NCBI GenBank assembly: GCA_033764435.1
Contig: JANRIX010000010.1
Span: 248,001 to 312,000, forward strand
Direction: 5' to 3'
DNA length: 64,000 nucleotides
From: JAEUMY01 sp033764435
GTDB taxonomy: Bacteria; Pseudomonadota; Gammaproteobacteria; Burkholderiales; Usitatibacteraceae
Every line of letters begins with the position of its first letter. The first letter of the stretch is position 1. Below are positions 48,743 through 60,857 of the stretch, one piece after another. Position numbers and translations under genes: made by a program. A model generated the notes under the pieces. That model had not been told where the DNA came from. It worked only from the letters and a program-made list of their open reading frames with translations, and ran no database searches.

Positions 48743-48784
48743 ACAACGCCCGCCAGATTCCTCTGGCGGGCGTTGTGTTTTTTT
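48743..48784 (+). terminator. Strong terminator after the secreted-protein pair
   Basis: Perfect 14-bp stem ACAACGCCCGCCAG / CTGGCGGGCGTTGT with loop ATTCCT, followed by G and seven T. Confidence 0.95.
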
Positions 48785-48798
48785 AGGCGGCACCAATC

Positions 48799-48894
48799 CG
48801 AATATTGTTGCTGTCTCGCTTGATGAGAGACAGAAATCGCTTTGCGACCACCTGCGGTGTCTATCCGAAGTCCCCCGGGCTTCGGATAGTCGCA
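48799..48894 (-). repeat. 96-bp four-hairpin element, intergenic copy
   Basis: Read on the minus strand it begins TGCGACTA and ends CAACAATATTCG, exactly as the 63371-63466 copy does. Hairpin 1 is CTATCCGAAG / CTTCGGATAG (48861-48870 with 48880-48889). Hairpin 2 is CACC-GCA-GGTG, hairpin 3 TCGC-AAA-GCGA, and hairpin 4 CTGTCTC / GAGACAG (48811-48817 with 48827-48833). It lies between the terminator and the end of the GST gene and may also stop transcription from the GST side. Confidence 0.8.
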
Positions 48895-48906
48895 GTCGCT
48901 AATTGT

Positions 48907-49608
48907 TCATTTCACCGCGCTCTTGTCCTGCCCGAAGAGCACCTTCCGCTGGGCATCGGTGATGGCCTGAGGCGGATTGGGATTCACATCCTTGCTCTTC
49001 GCATAGGCCTTGGTCGTGGCCGGGCGGTCCTTGATGCTGGCATGCCAGCGCGCCAGCTCGGGAAAGTCCGCCATGTTCTGGCCCTGACGATCCGGCAGGA
49101 TCCAGGGATAACAGGCCATGTCCGCGATGGTGTACTGGTCACCGCAGATGAACTTGCGGCCCTTGAGCCGCTTGTTCAGTACGCCATACAAGCGCGACGT
49201 TTCCTTCACGTAGCGCTCGATGGCGTAGGGAATTTTTTCCGGCGCGTAGTGATTGAAGTGGTGATTCTGGCCGAGCATCGGCCCCAGCCCGCCCATCTGC
49301 CACATCAGCCATTGCAGGCAATCGACCTGGCCGCGCAGGTCCTTGGGAATGAACTTGCCGCTCTTGCCGGCGAGATAAAGCAGGATGGCGCCCGACTCGA
49401 ATACGGTGATTGGCGCGCCGTCATCGACCGGGTGGTGGTCGACAATGGCCGGCATGCGGTTGTTGGGGGAAATCTTCAGAAAATCCGGCGCGAACTGCTC
49501 GCCTTTGCCGATGTTCACCGGGCGCAGGCGGTAGGCCATCTTGGCCTCTTCCAGAAACAGGGTGATCTTGTGGCCGTTGGGCGTGGGCCAGTAGTACAGG
49601 TCGATCAT
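48907..49608 (-). CDS. Glutathione S-transferase family protein (YfcG/YghU-like)
   Basis: 233 residues. A thioredoxin-fold N-terminus LYYWPTPNGHKITLFLEEAKM, the cis-Pro region NNRMPAIVDHH, and FESGAILLYLAGKSGKF are followed by an all-helical C-terminal domain with WQMGGLGPMLGQNHHFNHYAPEKIPYAIERY, typical of nu-class enzymes YfcG and YghU. These act as glutathione-dependent disulfide-bond reductases or peroxidases. A single-gene unit with GGAGG before the ATG. Confidence 0.92.
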   Translation of the reverse strand: MIDLYYWPTPNGHKITLFLEEAKMAYRLRPVNIGKGEQFAPDFLKISPNNRMPAIVDHHPVDDGAPITVFESGAILLYLAGKSGKFIPKDLRGQVDCLQWLMWQMGGLGPMLGQNHHFNHYAPEKIPYAIERYVKETSRLYGVLNKRLKGRKFICGDQYTIADMACYPWILPDRQGQNMADFPELARWHASIKDRPATTKAYAKSKDVNPNPPQAITDAQRKVLFGQDKSAVK

Positions 49609-49668
49609 GTTGCCCCTCCTTCTTCTCCAGTTGAAGGGGCATTATGCGCCGATCCCTGCTCCCGGGCG

Positions 49669-50757
49669 CTAGCGTCCCAGCGGCCCCACGCCGGCCCGCT
49701 TGTACTGGTCCGGCCATTCGACCGCAACACCCAGTTCCACGGCGGCATGCAGCGGCCAGTACGGGTCGCGCAGCAGCGCGCGGGCCAGGCTCACGCTGTC
49801 GGCATGTCCGTGCGCCACGATCTGTTCGGCCTGCACCGCGTCGCTGATGAGACCGACCGTGGTGGTGGCGATGCCGGCTTCCTTGCGGATGGCCGACGAG
49901 AACGGCACCTGGTAACCGGGGCCCAGCACGATCTGCTGGTCGATGACATTGCCGCCGGACGACACGTCGATGAGATCGATGCCCAACGCCTTGGCGCGCC
50001 TGGCGAATTCGATGGACTGGGCCACGTCCCAGCCGCCGTCTTTCCAGTCCGTGGCCGAGATGCGCACGAACACCGGCAGGTGATCCGGCCAAGCCTTGCG
50101 CACTGCGGCGCAGACTTCCAGCGGAAAGCGCATCCGGTTCTCCAGCGAGCCGCCATATTCATCGGTGCGAATATTCGAATGGGGCGAGAGGAACTCGTGC
50201 AAGAGATAGCCGTGCGCCGCATGCACCTCCACTACCTCAAACCCCGCTTGCAACGACAACTCTGTGGCAAAGACGAAGTCCTCCACGCATTTGACGAGAT
50301 CAGCCTTGCTCATTTCGCGCGGCTGCGGATATTTCTCGCTGAACGCCACCGCGCTCGGGCCGACCACCGGCCAGCCGCCGCCCGTCGCGGGTACGGCGCC
50401 CTGCCCGCGCCACGGCGCGAAGGTGGAGGCCTTCCGCCCTGCGTGGGCCAGCTGCATGGCCGGCACCGCACCCTGCGCCTTGATGAAGCGGGTGATGGGC
50501 GCCCAGGCTTCCGCCTGCTTCTGATTCCAGATGCCGGCGTCCTGCGGCGAGATGCGGCCTTCCGGCGACACCCCCGACGCTTCGCACATGACCAGTCCGG
50601 CCCCGCCAACGGCGCGGCTGCCGAGGTGCACGAGATGCCAGTCGTTCACCACGCCGTCTTCGCAGGAGTACTGGCACATGGGGGAGACAAAGATGCGGTT
50701 CTTGATGGTGAGATCGCGCAGCTTCAGGGGGGAGAACAGGGTGGCGGTGGCGGACAT
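49669..50757 (-). CDS. NADH:flavin oxidoreductase, OYE family (YqjM/NamA-like)
   Basis: 362 residues. FMN-barrel landmarks are LFSPLKLRDLTIKNRIFVSPMCQYSCEDG, QLAHAGRKAS (His-Ala-Gly-Arg), FVFATELSLQAGFEVVEVHAAHGYLLHEFLSPHSNIRTDEYGG and SVSLARALLRDPYWPL. The early Cys of MCQYS is typical of the YqjM subgroup. It reduces activated alkenes using NAD(P)H. The ATG at 50757 was chosen; the frame stays open upstream into the antisense of the next gene. A near palindrome copy (50167-50178) is read as N-I-R. Confidence 0.93.
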   Translation of the reverse strand: MSATATLFSPLKLRDLTIKNRIFVSPMCQYSCEDGVVNDWHLVHLGSRAVGGAGLVMCEASGVSPEGRISPQDAGIWNQKQAEAWAPITRFIKAQGAVPAMQLAHAGRKASTFAPWRGQGAVPATGGGWPVVGPSAVAFSEKYPQPREMSKADLVKCVEDFVFATELSLQAGFEVVEVHAAHGYLLHEFLSPHSNIRTDEYGGSLENRMRFPLEVCAAVRKAWPDHLPVFVRISATDWKDGGWDVAQSIEFARRAKALGIDLIDVSSGGNVIDQQIVLGPGYQVPFSSAIRKEAGIATTTVGLISDAVQAEQIVAHGHADSVSLARALLRDPYWPLHAAVELGVAVEWPDQYKRAGVGPLGR

Positions 50758-50854
50758 GGCGGAGGCGAATGGTCGATGAATGGCAAAATGGCGGCAAAAC
50801 ATAACACGGGGCACGCCGCGCACTTGTTCACGCAATTGAAAAGGCCTTGATGCA

Positions 50855-51757
50855 ATGAAACTGGTGCCCCTCACCGATTGGCAGCGCGGCGGTTCCGTCT
50901 TTGACTGGAACGGACTGCGAATATTCGCAAGACATGAAGGCCGCGGCGAGCCGCTGCTCCTGCTGCACGGCTTTCCCACGGCAAGCTGGGATTGGTCGGC
51001 GCTGTGGGAGCCGCTCGCCAAGCGCTTCCATGTCTACACGCTGGACCTGGTCGGCTATGGCTTCTCCGCCAAACCGGCGGAGTTTGACTATCGCATCGAA
51101 AGCCAGGCCGATCTCATCGAAGCGTGGCTCGCGAAGGAGGGCGTGACCGAATACCACATCCTCGCGCATGACTACGGCGACACGGTCGCGCAGGAACTGC
51201 TGGCGCGGCACCTGGAACGCAGCGCCAAACAGAAGCTCAAGTCGCTCTGTCTCCTCAACGGCGGGCTGTTTCCGGAAAAGCATCGCGCCCGCTTCGTGCA
51301 TAAGCTGCTGCTGTCGCCCTTTGGCGCATTCTTCGCCGGCCGCATGACGCAGGAGAAACTGGGCAAGTCGCTGAATGCGGTGCTCAGCAAGCCACTCGCG
51401 CCCGAGGAAATCGAAGGTTTCTGGCAATTGCTGGAGCACAACAACGGCCGCGCAGTGCTGCCCCGGCTCATCACCTACATTCCCCAACGCCGCAACAACC
51501 GCGACCGCTGGGTGGGTGCGCTGGAAGATCACAACATCCCGATGCGCTTCATCAACGGCGCGGACGATCCGATTTCCGGTGAGCACATGCTGTACCACTA
51601 TCGCCGCCTGGTGCCGCGTCCCGACACCATCCTGCTCCGCGGCATCGGCCACTATCCGCAGGTGGAGGCGCCTGCAGAAACGCTGCGTCATTTCCTCGAG
51701 TTTCACGACATGCTGCCGTCCACGCTGATGCACTTTCTGGACGAGGGCAAACGCTGA
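50855..51757 (+). CDS. Alpha/beta hydrolase of the MEST / haloalkane dehalogenase-like type
   Basis: 300 residues. The oxyanion motif is LLLLHGFPTASWDW, and the nucleophile elbow is AHDYGDTVAQEL, with Asp rather than Ser in the nucleophile position as in dehalogenases, epoxide hydrolases and MEST proteins. The acid is in NGADDPI and the catalytic His in GIGHYPQVEAP. It may hydrolyse an epoxide or similar substrate; none is assigned. It is followed 5 bases later by the patatin gene. Confidence 0.85.
   Translation: MKLVPLTDWQRGGSVFDWNGLRIFARHEGRGEPLLLLHGFPTASWDWSALWEPLAKRFHVYTLDLVGYGFSAKPAEFDYRIESQADLIEAWLAKEGVTEYHILAHDYGDTVAQELLARHLERSAKQKLKSLCLLNGGLFPEKHRARFVHKLLLSPFGAFFAGRMTQEKLGKSLNAVLSKPLAPEEIEGFWQLLEHNNGRAVLPRLITYIPQRRNNRDRWVGALEDHNIPMRFINGADDPISGEHMLYHYRRLVPRPDTILLRGIGHYPQVEAPAETLRHFLEFHDMLPSTLMHFLDEGKR
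50916..50929. repeat. GCGAATATTCGC palindrome in alpha/beta hydrolase gene (14-bp arms)
   Basis: Read as L-R-I-F-A-R in the second strand. Confidence 0.95.
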
Positions 51758-51762
51758 CGCCA

Positions 51763-52854
51763 GTGCGGACACTGCGGATTCAAGCCGGCCCCAAAGCCCT
51801 TGCGAATATTCGCAAGCATGGCCTCTCGCCCGCCGATGTCGCGGTCATTCCGGGCGCCGCCGGCGGACCGAAGGCGCTGGGCATCCATGGGCTGGACCTG
51901 GCTCTGTTCGGCGAATGGTTGCCGAAGTCGCCGCGCGAGCGCGCCCTGATCGGCGCCTCCATCGGCGCATGGCGATTCGCCGCGGTGTGCCGGGGCGACG
52001 TGATCAACGCCCTCAAGGACTTTGGCGACATTTACTGTGGCCAAAAGTATCCGCCCAAGCCCAGCCCGCGCATGGTGAGCGAGTCGGCGCACGTGAACAT
52101 GCGCGCGCTGGTTGGCGGCCGCGAGGACCGTGTGCTGAACGATCCCCACTATCGCCTGCACATCATCGTCATGCGCGGCCAGCGCCTGCTCGCGCGCCAG
52201 TCGGGCCTGCGCACACCCGCCGGCTTCGCGGCGGCCGGGCTGGTCAACGCCGTGAGCAGGAAGCACCTGCGAATATTCGCAGAGCGGTTCTGCTTCCACG
52301 ATCCGCGCGGACTCCCGCCATTCCTCCGCTCTGACCCAACCCGTCCGCAGGATTATCAATTCGACAATGTCCGCACTCAGGTCGTCCCGCTCAGTCCGGA
52401 CAACCTGCATCAGGCGCTCTGGGCCACGGCCGCCATCCCGATGGTGATGGAAGGCGTGGAGGATATTCCCGGCGCCCCACCCGGCACCTACTGGGACGGC
52501 GGCATCGTCGACTATCACCTGCATCTGCCCTACCACCGCGCAGACGGCATCACGCTCTATCCGCACTTCACCGACAAGATCATTCCCGGCTGGCTGGACA
52601 AGAGCCTCCCGTGGCGCAAGGCTCGCGGACCGTGGATCGAAAATCTGGTGCTACTGTCACCGACGAAGGAGTACCTGGCGTCGCTGCCCTATGGCAAGTT
52701 GCCGGATCGCAAGGACTTCACCCGGTTCGGCCAGGACTACGACAGCCGCCACCGCTACTGGCGGCAGGCCATGGCGGAAAGTGAACGGATGGGGGAGGAG
52801 TTCTTGAAGCTGGTGGAGACGGGGGAGATCGGGGCGCGGCTGGAGCCGCTCTGA
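51763..52854 (+). CDS. Patatin-like phospholipase family protein
   Basis: 363 residues. The Ser-Asp dyad is visible as GASIGAW (Gly-x-Ser-x-Gly) and YWDGGIVDYHL (Asp-Gly-Gly), and an oxyanion-type glycine stretch GAAGGPKALG lies upstream. It likely acts as a lipid acyl hydrolase in the cytoplasm, since there is no signal peptide. It starts at a GTG 5 bases after the hydrolase stop, so the two are an operon. Two exact palindrome copies are present. Confidence 0.85.
   Translation: MRTLRIQAGPKALANIRKHGLSPADVAVIPGAAGGPKALGIHGLDLALFGEWLPKSPRERALIGASIGAWRFAAVCRGDVINALKDFGDIYCGQKYPPKPSPRMVSESAHVNMRALVGGREDRVLNDPHYRLHIIVMRGQRLLARQSGLRTPAGFAAAGLVNAVSRKHLRIFAERFCFHDPRGLPPFLRSDPTRPQDYQFDNVRTQVVPLSPDNLHQALWATAAIPMVMEGVEDIPGAPPGTYWDGGIVDYHLHLPYHRADGITLYPHFTDKIIPGWLDKSLPWRKARGPWIENLVLLSPTKEYLASLPYGKLPDRKDFTRFGQDYDSRHRYWRQAMAESERMGEEFLKLVETGEIGARLEPL
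51799..51816. repeat. GCGAATATTCGC palindrome in patatin gene (18-bp arms)
   Basis: CTTGCGAATATTCGCAAG, one of the two longest symmetric copies in the window; read as L-A-N-I-R-K. Confidence 0.95.
52267..52282. repeat. GCGAATATTCGC palindrome in patatin gene (16-bp arms)
   Basis: CTGCGAATATTCGCAG, read as L-R-I-F-A-E. Confidence 0.95.
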
Positions 52855-52860
52855 ACCGAT

Positions 52861-53097
52861 CTACTTGAACCACCCCAGCTTGCGAAACACGCTGGTCACG
52901 CCGGCAAAGAACGTCACCGCCAGCACCATGCCCACGAACAGCGTGGACAGCGACGCGAGGAGGCCCTCGCCCATCAGCGCTGACACCGCGAGATGGGATA
53001 GGAAGATGGCCGGGACGGCGGAGAGGAGGATGGCGACAACGCTGAGCACAATGTTCATGCGGGAACCTGTTTGTTTGACGACATCGACGACGTACAT
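52861..53097 (-). CDS. Hypothetical small membrane protein
   Basis: 78 residues with two helices (IVLSVVAILLSAVPAIFLSHLAVSALM and LASLSTLFVGMVLAVTFFAGVTSVF). The family is not recognised. AGGGGG lies about 9 bases before the ATG at 53097. An internal ATG at 53058 would give a 65-residue form beginning at the first helix. Confidence 0.65.
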   Translation of the reverse strand: MYVVDVVKQTGSRMNIVLSVVAILLSAVPAIFLSHLAVSALMGEGLLASLSTLFVGMVLAVTFFAGVTSVFRKLGWFK

Positions 53098-53164
53098 GGT
53101 GCAATTCCCCCTGTGAACGGCCCTGACTGCCGGACCTTGTTTGTGGTGTGAATTCTAAGCCAGC

Positions 53165-56875
<3,711 letters not shown>

Positions 56876-56889
56876 CTTTCTACTTTGCT

Positions 56890-58698
56890 TTACTTCGAGG
56901 TGGCGGCGATCCAGCGATCGATCTTGGCTTCCAGCACGCCCAGCGGCAGCACGCCATCAGACAGGATCTGTTCGTGGAAGGCGGGATAGCTGAACTTCGG
57001 CCCCAGCTTGGCCTGGGCGCGATCACGCAATTCGCGAATCTTCAATGCACCGATCTTGTATGCCAATGCCTGGCCGGGCCAGGCCATGTAGCGCTCGGTG
57101 GCACGACGCGACTCCAGCTCGGAATAGCCCTGCGTGTCCATCATGTACTGGATGGTCTGCTCGCGGGTCCAGCCCTTCGCGTGCAGCCCGGTGTCGGTGA
57201 CCAGACGCACGGCGCGCAGCAGCTCGTCGGAAAGATGACCGAGGTACGAATTGGGATCGTCCTTGTAGAACCCCATCTCATGCCCGAGCGTCTCGGCATA
57301 GAGCGCCCAACCTTCGCCGTAGGCGGTGATCCAGTCGTACTTGCGGTACTTGGGCAGCGGCAATTCCTGCTGCAACGCGATGTGGAAATGATGTCCCGGC
57401 GCGCCTTCATGGAAGTACAACGTGACCATGCCGGTGGTCGAGTATTCCTTCGGGTCCATGATCACGGTGAAGAACACGCCCGGACGCGAGCCATCGGGGG
57501 CCGGCGGATTGTAGTGATCGGACGCGGTAGCCTTGGCGACATCCGGCACGGCGCGGATTTCCAGCGGTGCCTTGGGCACGCGCGAGAAGTACTTCGGCAC
57601 CTCGGCCATGATCTGCTTGTTGATCTTGCGATACGCCTCGAGCACCTCTTCGTCGGTCTTGAAGGGGCGATTCTCCAGCTTCAACGGATGCTGCTTCAGG
57701 AACTCGGTCAGCGTGCCGTCGAACTTGTAGTGCTGGCGGATCTTGTCCATCTCGCCGCGGATGCGCGCCACTTCCTTGAGCCCCAGCTCGTGGATGGCAT
57801 CCGGCGTCATGGTCGTGGTGGTCTGCACGCGCACCATGTAGGCATACCACTTGTCGCCGCCCGGCAGCGCGCTGATGCCCGCCGTGGTGCGGCCTTTGGG
57901 CTCGTACTCGGTCTCGATGAACTTGGCCAGCTTGACGATGCTGGGTTGCAGGCGCTTTTCGATGGCGGTGCGATAAGCCGCATCGATACGTTTGCGATCA
58001 GCGGGCTTGACGGTGTCGGGGAAGTTCTTGACCGGCTGGTAATAGGGATGCTTGGACACATCCTTTTCAGTCAGCGGCTTCAGTGTCTCCAGCCCGCGCT
58101 CGATGAGCGGCCTGGGCAGCACAATGCCCTGCTTGATGCCCTCGCGAATATTCGCAATGGCCTGGTCATTCCACTGCGGCAGCTTTTCCAGGCGCTTCAG
58201 GAAATTGTCGTAATTCTTCGCCGTCTTCAGCGGCTGCACGCTCTGGCCGGTGGCGAGCTGGGCGAGCAGCACGGGAAGGCCGCCGAAATGATCGACGGGC
58301 ATCAACTCGCCGGGGAAGGCATTGCCCTCCAGCCGGTTCTGCGCCTGGTAGCGCAGGAATTCCAGTGATTGACGATCTGCCTCGGACAGCTTGGTCGCGT
58401 CGATTGTTTTCAGCTCCCGCAGCACACGCTCCTGCAGCGCCTTTTCCTTTGTCTGATGGGCCGGGGAGATGGTGATCTCGAGCTTGTCCTCGAACCGTTC
58501 CTCGCTGAGCGTGAAGCTGCCTGCAATGGGGTTCAGCTTGAGGCCGTCCTCGAAGTAGCGATCACCGATGCGATGCAGTTTCCTGCCCTCGATCTCGGCA
58601 GCGGAAGGTTTGGCGGGCGACTGGGCATTCGCCATCTCTGGCGAGGACAGGAGCATGAACACGACACAAAGCGCAGCGGCGGAGCACGGTCGAAGCAT
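56890..58698 (-). CDS. DUF885 family metallopeptidase-like protein
   Basis: 602 residues with a signal peptide (AAALCVVFMLLSSPEMANA). The family signature HEGAPGHHFHIALQQEL gives His-Glu and His-His zinc-type ligands, and a downstream Glu lies in TAYGEGWALYAE. DUF885 proteins look like distant zinc carboxypeptidases. It is likely periplasmic. The ATG at 58698 has AAGGA 8 bases upstream, whereas the earlier ATG at 58707 would overlap that site. It is 14 bases upstream of metH on the same strand. Confidence 0.88.
   Translation of the reverse strand: MLRPCSAAALCVVFMLLSSPEMANAQSPAKPSAAEIEGRKLHRIGDRYFEDGLKLNPIAGSFTLSEERFEDKLEITISPAHQTKEKALQERVLRELKTIDATKLSEADRQSLEFLRYQAQNRLEGNAFPGELMPVDHFGGLPVLLAQLATGQSVQPLKTAKNYDNFLKRLEKLPQWNDQAIANIREGIKQGIVLPRPLIERGLETLKPLTEKDVSKHPYYQPVKNFPDTVKPADRKRIDAAYRTAIEKRLQPSIVKLAKFIETEYEPKGRTTAGISALPGGDKWYAYMVRVQTTTTMTPDAIHELGLKEVARIRGEMDKIRQHYKFDGTLTEFLKQHPLKLENRPFKTDEEVLEAYRKINKQIMAEVPKYFSRVPKAPLEIRAVPDVAKATASDHYNPPAPDGSRPGVFFTVIMDPKEYSTTGMVTLYFHEGAPGHHFHIALQQELPLPKYRKYDWITAYGEGWALYAETLGHEMGFYKDDPNSYLGHLSDELLRAVRLVTDTGLHAKGWTREQTIQYMMDTQGYSELESRRATERYMAWPGQALAYKIGALKIRELRDRAQAKLGPKFSYPAFHEQILSDGVLPLGVLEAKIDRWIAATSK
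58144..58155. repeat. GCGAATATTCGC palindrome in DUF885 gene
   Basis: Exact 12-mer read as I-A-N-I-R-E. Confidence 0.95.
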
Positions 58699-58711
58699 GA
58701 TGGGCATCCTT

Positions 58712-58749
58712 GAAAACAAAAAAACCTGTCCGCTCACGCGTGACAGGTT
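58712..58749 (-). terminator. Terminator after the LolD-like operon
   Basis: On the minus strand AACCTGTC / GACAGGTT (8-bp stem, 11-base loop) runs into a T-rich tract. It ends the ABC operon before the DUF885 gene begins. Confidence 0.8.
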
Positions 58750-58804
58750 GTCGAAGAATCCGGAACCGTCTCGCTTTAGCGGAATTTAGGTGGCTCGGTC
58801 GCCT

Positions 58805-58818
58805 TGCGAATATTCGCA
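58805..58818. repeat. GCGAATATTCGC palindrome, intergenic (14-bp arms)
   Basis: Lies between the LolD-like stop and the terminator, so in the 3' untranslated part of the ABC operon message, like the copy after icd. Confidence 0.95.
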
Positions 58819-58900
58819 GGGTTTCGTCGCCACCAGCGCCCGCAAGCTGGAGAGCAAGGTGCTCTCGTTCAAATCGGCGCGAGCTGAATTTTACCGCAGT

Positions 58901-59605
58901 TCACCCCTGTGCGGCGACCGGCCGGTCTGAAGCGATCTGCCCGTCGACCAGCTCGATGATGCGGTCGCAACGCGCAGCGAGCCGCGGGTCGTGGGTGACG
59001 ATGAGGAAGGTGGTGCCGCGCTCGCGGTTGAACTGACGCAACAGGACAAAGACATCGTCGGCGCTCTTGGTGTCGAGGTTTCCTGTCGGCTCATCGGCCA
59101 GCACCAGTGCCGAACCGCGCGACAGCGCCCGAGCGATGGCCACGCGCTGCTGCATGCCGCCGGACAGCTGACCCGGTTTCTTATGCAGGGCATCGGCCAG
59201 TCCCACGCTGGCCAGTAGCTCACGACCGTCACGCAAGGCGGCATCCGACACCTTGCCATCGCGAATGAGATGGGGCATGACCACGTTTTCCAGCGCCGTA
59301 AAGGCGGGGACGAGATGGTGGAACTGGAAGACGAAGCCCAGCATGTCGCCGCGCCGCGCGGTGATGTCATCGTCGGCCAGGCCCTTCACGCTGGTTCCAC
59401 CCAGGCGATAGTCACCCGCCGTCATCGGCTCCAGGAGGCCGATGATGTTGAGCAGGGTGCTCTTGCCCGACCCGGACGGACCGATCAGCGCGGCAAACTC
59501 ACCTTGCTGCAGGGTGAGATCAATGCCATGCAGCACCTCGGTCTCCACCGGGGTGCCGAGCCCGTAGGATTTGCGAATGCCCTGCAGCTCGATGATTGCG
59601 GCCAT
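58901..59605 (-). CDS. ABC transporter ATP-binding protein, LolD/MacB type
   Basis: 234 residues. Walker A GPSGSGKST, Q-loop FVFQFHHLVP, signature LSGGMQQRVAIARAL, Walker B LVLADEPTGNLD and the H-loop THD are all intact. With the FtsX-like permease and MacA-like adaptor upstream it forms a mechanotransmission-type ABC system. Such systems extract or extrude envelope substrates rather than import. Confidence 0.94.
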   Translation of the reverse strand: MAAIIELQGIRKSYGLGTPVETEVLHGIDLTLQQGEFAALIGPSGSGKSTLLNIIGLLEPMTAGDYRLGGTSVKGLADDDITARRGDMLGFVFQFHHLVPAFTALENVVMPHLIRDGKVSDAALRDGRELLASVGLADALHKKPGQLSGGMQQRVAIARALSRGSALVLADEPTGNLDTKSADDVFVLLRQFNRERGTTFLIVTHDPRLAARCDRIIELVDGQIASDRPVAAQG

Positions 59606-59620
59606 GCGCGGGCGCCCCGT

Positions 59621-60847
59621 CTAGATCCGGATGGCCTGCGCCGGGTCCAGCCGCGCGGCGCGCAGCGCCGGCAGCACCGCGGCCAGGATGCCGCAGAGTG
59701 TCGCCCCCAGCGCCACGCCCGCGGCGAGATTGAACGACAGGCTGATGACGAACAGCGGCTGCCCGTCACTCCCCTTCACGAAGGTGGAGAAGAGCCAGAG
59801 CAGCAGATTGGCCAGCAGCGTGCCGGCGATGGAGCCGATGAGGCCCACGATGGCGCCTTGTGCGAGGAACACCTGGGTCATCTGCCGCCGCGTGGCGCCC
59901 ATGGCGCGCAGGATGCCGATCTCCTTCCGCTTCTGCACCACCGACACCACGAGCACGCTGGCGATACCGAGCACGACGACGATGCTGGTGAATACACGGA
60001 TGAGCAGCGTGCTGATGGTTTGCGCGTTCAGCGCGGAGAGGAGCTGGGCATTGGTCTGCATCCAGCTTTCCACCTCCAGGTCGACCTGGCGACGGAGCAG
60101 TGCGGCCGTCTTCTCCGCATCAAAGAGTTCCGCCACCTTGAGATCAATGTTGGTGGCGCCGCCCGGCACATTGAGCAGGCTCTGTGCCGAGCGCAGGCTG
60201 ACGTAGACCTGGCGGCGATTCAGTTCGCGATTGCCCAGATCGACCAGCGCCGTGATCTTGAACACCTCGGTGGCGCCCACCGCGGTCTGCACGCTGAAGC
60301 GATCACCAACACCGACGCCAAAGTCACGCGCGAGCTCGGTGCCGATCAGCGCCTCGCCCGGCGCCAGCCGGGCCTCGCCTTTCACCACCTTGGCGGAGAG
60401 ATCGACGATGCGGTCGTAGCGCTCCAGCTCGACTCCTACCAGCGCGATGGACTTGCTGGCTTCACCACGCAGCGCCAGCGCGGCGCCGGTGGCCATGGGC
60501 GAGGCGGCCACCACGTTGGGGGTGCGCTCCAGCAGCGGCAGGATCCCGGACCAGTTGTCGATCGAACGCAGGCGCTGGGCGCGCGGCTGCACGTCGCGGG
60601 CGATGTGGACGTTCCCGGGCGCATCGGTCACCGTGAGCGAGGGCCGGGCGACCTCCTCGCGCGGCTTCACCACCACATGGGCCTGGTTGCCGAGCGTTTT
60701 CTGGATGGTGTTGCCCTGCAGGCCTTCGACCAGCGCGGAAATGTAGGTGACGACCGCGACACCGGCCGCCACACCGAAAATGATGAGCAGCGACTGGAAG
60801 CGGCCTTCGCGCAGGAAGCGCAGGGCGACAGTGAGTTCGAAACGCAT
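59621..60847 (-). CDS. FtsX/MacB-type ABC permease
   Basis: 408 residues. Helix 1 (LLIIFGVAAGVAVVTYISALV) is followed by a large periplasmic MacB-PCD domain (about 45-270) and three C-terminal helices with the family motif VVQKRKEIGILRAMGATRRQM and PALRAARLDPAQAIR. Four helices in all, the MacB/LolC/E layout without a fused ATPase. The ATG at 60847 is 10 bases after the adaptor gene. Confidence 0.93.
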   Translation of the reverse strand: MRFELTVALRFLREGRFQSLLIIFGVAAGVAVVTYISALVEGLQGNTIQKTLGNQAHVVVKPREEVARPSLTVTDAPGNVHIARDVQPRAQRLRSIDNWSGILPLLERTPNVVAASPMATGAALALRGEASKSIALVGVELERYDRIVDLSAKVVKGEARLAPGEALIGTELARDFGVGVGDRFSVQTAVGATEVFKITALVDLGNRELNRRQVYVSLRSAQSLLNVPGGATNIDLKVAELFDAEKTAALLRRQVDLEVESWMQTNAQLLSALNAQTISTLLIRVFTSIVVVLGIASVLVVSVVQKRKEIGILRAMGATRRQMTQVFLAQGAIVGLIGSIAGTLLANLLLWLFSTFVKGSDGQPLFVISLSFNLAAGVALGATLCGILAAVLPALRAARLDPAQAIRI

Positions 60848-60857
60848 GGCAGGCCGC

